From NCBI RefSeq assembly GCF_022829385.1, contig NZ_JAKSXX010000235.1:186001-250000 (forward strand): a stretch of DNA of 64,000 nt, read 5' to 3'. The stretch is from Methylobacterium sp. J-070 (GTDB taxonomy: Bacteria; Pseudomonadota; Alphaproteobacteria; Rhizobiales; Beijerinckiaceae). The notes beneath the pieces are model-generated. The model had not been told where the DNA came from. It worked only from the letters and a program-made list of their open reading frames with translations, and searched no databases. Each line of letters begins with the position of its first letter. Positions within the stretch are counted from its first letter, which is position 1. A program made the position numbers and the translations under genes. Shown one piece after another: positions 62,709-64,000 of the stretch.

Positions 62709-63751
62709 GGCAGCGTCTCCACGACCGGCGTCCAGATCACGTCGTCGATGCGGGCCGCGCCACAGGCCAGCATCGCGAGCCGGTCGAAGCCGAGGGCGAT
62801 CCCGGAGGCCTCCGGCATGCGCGCCAGGGCGGCGAGGAACGCCTCGTCGATCGGGTAGGTCTCGCCGTAGACGCGGCGTTTCTCGGCCATCTCGGCCTCG
62901 AAGCGGCGGCGCTGCTCGACCGGATCGGTCAATTCGCCGAAGGCGTTGGCGAGCTCGACGCCGCAGGCGTAGAGTTCGAACCGCTCGGCCACCCGGGGAT
63001 CGTGCGCCGCCGGCCGGGCCAGGGCCGCCTCGCTGACCGGGTATTCGCACAGGATCGTCGGGCGCCCGATCCCGAGATGCGGCTCGATCCGCGCCACCAG
63101 CACGCGCGAGAACAGGTCCGACCAGCTGTCGTCGGCGGCCACCCGCAGGCCGGAGCCGGCGACCGCGGAGGCCAGGGCATCGCGGTCGGTCTCGCCCTGC
63201 CGCGAGACGCTCGACAGCAGATCGATGCCGGCGAAGCGGTCGAAGGCTTCGGCCAGCGTGAGCCGCTCCGGCTCCGCATGCGGGTCCGTCTCCCGGCCGC
63301 GGAAGACGAAGCGGTGCCGGCCGGCTTTCTCTGCCGCGAGCCGGAGCAGGGCGGCGCAATCGGCCATCAGGTCCCCATAGGGCGCATGGGCCCGATACCA
63401 TTCCAGCATGGTGAATTCGGGGTGGTGCAGCGGCCCGCGCTCCCGGTTGCGGAACACCCGCGCGATGCTGAACAGCCGCTCTTCGCCGGCCGCCAGCAGC
63501 TTCTTGCAGGCGAACTCGGGCGAGGTGTGCAGGTAGAGCACCGTGCGCGCGCCGCTGGCGCCGACCGCCTCGGTAGCGAAGGCCGAGACATGCGCCTCGT
63601 TGCCCGGCGAGACCTGGAGGCAGGCGGTCTCCGCCTCGACGAAGTCTTGCGCGGCGAACCACGTGCGGAACGCAGCCAGGATCCGGTTGCGCAGGATCAG
63701 GGCCGGGCGTCGGTCGGCGTGGCGATCCGGTGTCCACCAGGGTGAAGTCAT
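62705..63751 (-). CDS. epmA: EF-P lysine aminoacylase EpmA (GenX/PoxA)
   Basis: 348 residues, class II LysRS-like catalytic core without the anticodon domain. Motifs: RNRILAAFRTWFAAQDFVEAETACLQ (motif 1), FRNRERGPLHHPEFTMLEWYRA (motif 2) and GIALGFDRLAML (motif 3). Transfers beta-lysine from AMP to a conserved Lys of EF-P, relieving ribosome stalls at polyproline. ATG 63751 (MTSPWWTP). Heads the run epmA-epmB-GST. Confidence 0.93.
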   Translation of the reverse strand: MTSPWWTPDRHADRRPALILRNRILAAFRTWFAAQDFVEAETACLQVSPGNEAHVSAFATEAVGASGARTVLYLHTSPEFACKKLLAAGEERLFSIARVFRNRERGPLHHPEFTMLEWYRAHAPYGDLMADCAALLRLAAEKAGRHRFVFRGRETDPHAEPERLTLAEAFDRFAGIDLLSSVSRQGETDRDALASAVAGSGLRVAADDSWSDLFSRVLVARIEPHLGIGRPTILCEYPVSEAALARPAAHDPRVAERFELYACGVELANAFGELTDPVEQRRRFEAEMAEKRRVYGETYPIDEAFLAALARMPEASGIALGFDRLAMLACGAARIDDVIWTPVVETLP

Positions 63752-64000
63752 CGGGAAATCCCGGCCGGATGCACGATCACGTCCCTCCCGGAACGGGCAA
63801 CGGCTTCCGGAATCCGGATCCTCGCGGCAAAGCCCTCCAGGCTCCGGATCGGACGCCCGTGGCGTGTCGCTTCGGTTCCGCTTTCATCCGCGGCAATCCG
63901 GAGCGACGGCGCGGTCGTCGCCAACCTCACCCATGCCCGGAAGCGTTGCAATGCCTTAACCCGCCCTCGCGGCCCCGGCCGCCGCACCCGCACGCTGGCA
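63752..64000. other. Upstream region of epmA, end of window
   Basis: No gene assigned with confidence. A minus-strand frame (63748-63993, 81 codons, R-rich) ends with a TGA overlapping the epmA ATG (ATGA), but it lacks a good start and ribosome site and its protein is basic and unconvincing. The epmA promoter must lie here or beyond the window. Confidence 0.4.

Noticed and set aside
63748-63993. 81-codon minus-strand ORF overlapping epmA start by ATGA
   Set aside because: No ribosome site or convincing start, Arg-rich product, no motif; kept only as a note because of the ATGA overlap.

Overview
The window is about 70% GC with strongly GC3-biased codons. It carries proton-translocating transhydrogenase in the three-subunit form (pntAA/pntAB/pntB), an oxalate/formyl-CoA locus, PccA of the ethylmalonyl-CoA type pathway, and the erpA-dgt-argS-SPOR-nagZ-tat order typical of Rhizobiales. 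This points to a facultatively methylotrophic alphaproteobacterium of the Methylobacterium/Methylorubrum group. The genus is an inference from gene content and protein resemblance; no rRNA or tRNA gene is visible. The DNA reads as ordinary chromosome: no phage, complete insertion sequence, CRISPR array or plasmid function was found.

Layout. 1-12.2 kb: the N-terminal part of an NtrC-type sigma-54 activator, oligoendopeptidase F, an ABC1/UbiB kinase, a small aa3-oxidase subunit IV, the pnt operon ending in a GNRA-loop hairpin, recJ, a CAP-domain lipoprotein, an HD-GYP phosphodiesterase and an overlooked 50-residue ORF. 12.5-18.5 kb: an oxalate/C1 island with an FCD-type GntR regulator, an OxlT-like antiporter, a class II aldolase, an FDH-type formyltransferase and formyl-CoA transferase (frc), the last preceded by a 31-codon leader ORF and a GntR-like operator. 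No oxalyl-CoA decarboxylase is present. 18.7-23.6 kb: two hypotheticals, then a coupled signalling triplet (MHYT-PAS histidine kinase, single-domain receiver, receiver-HisKA_2 kinase).

23.6-33.1 kb: a TetR regulator divergent from a tripartite-type RND pump with two different adaptor proteins, a small Cys-containing protein, pterin-carbinolamine dehydratase, and a sulfonate/nitrate-type ABC importer. 33.1-44.1 kb: a large secreted protein, erpA, dgt, a Gly/Tyr repeat protein, argS, a SPOR protein, nagZ and tatABC. 44.1-52.5 kb: an orphan KdpE-like regulator behind tyrS, anmK coupled to a stand-alone MrcB_N-domain gene, a small membrane-protein pair, aroC, ribB with a degenerate RibA domain, a LysE exporter and a histone-deacetylase-family enzyme. 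52.7-64 kb: an L,D-transpeptidase lipoprotein, pccA, a second copy of the small membrane-protein pair, a gamma-glutamylcyclotransferase-like gene, an FNT formate/nitrite channel, acylphosphatase, DUF599 and DUF3253 genes, then a leftward run epmA-epmB-GST-RraA-like-YdcF.

How it fits together. Three themes recur: C1/C2 carbon handling (oxlT, frc, formyltransferase, FNT channel, pccA, pnt), cell-wall recycling and envelope export (nagZ, anmK, L,D-transpeptidase, SPOR, Tat), and signalling (NtrC-like, HD-GYP, MHYT relay, KdpE-like). The observations I rate highest are the duplicated overlapping small membrane-protein dicistrons, the frc leader ORF with its operator, the FDH-type formyltransferase beside frc, the MHYT relay, and the stand-alone MrcB_N domain.
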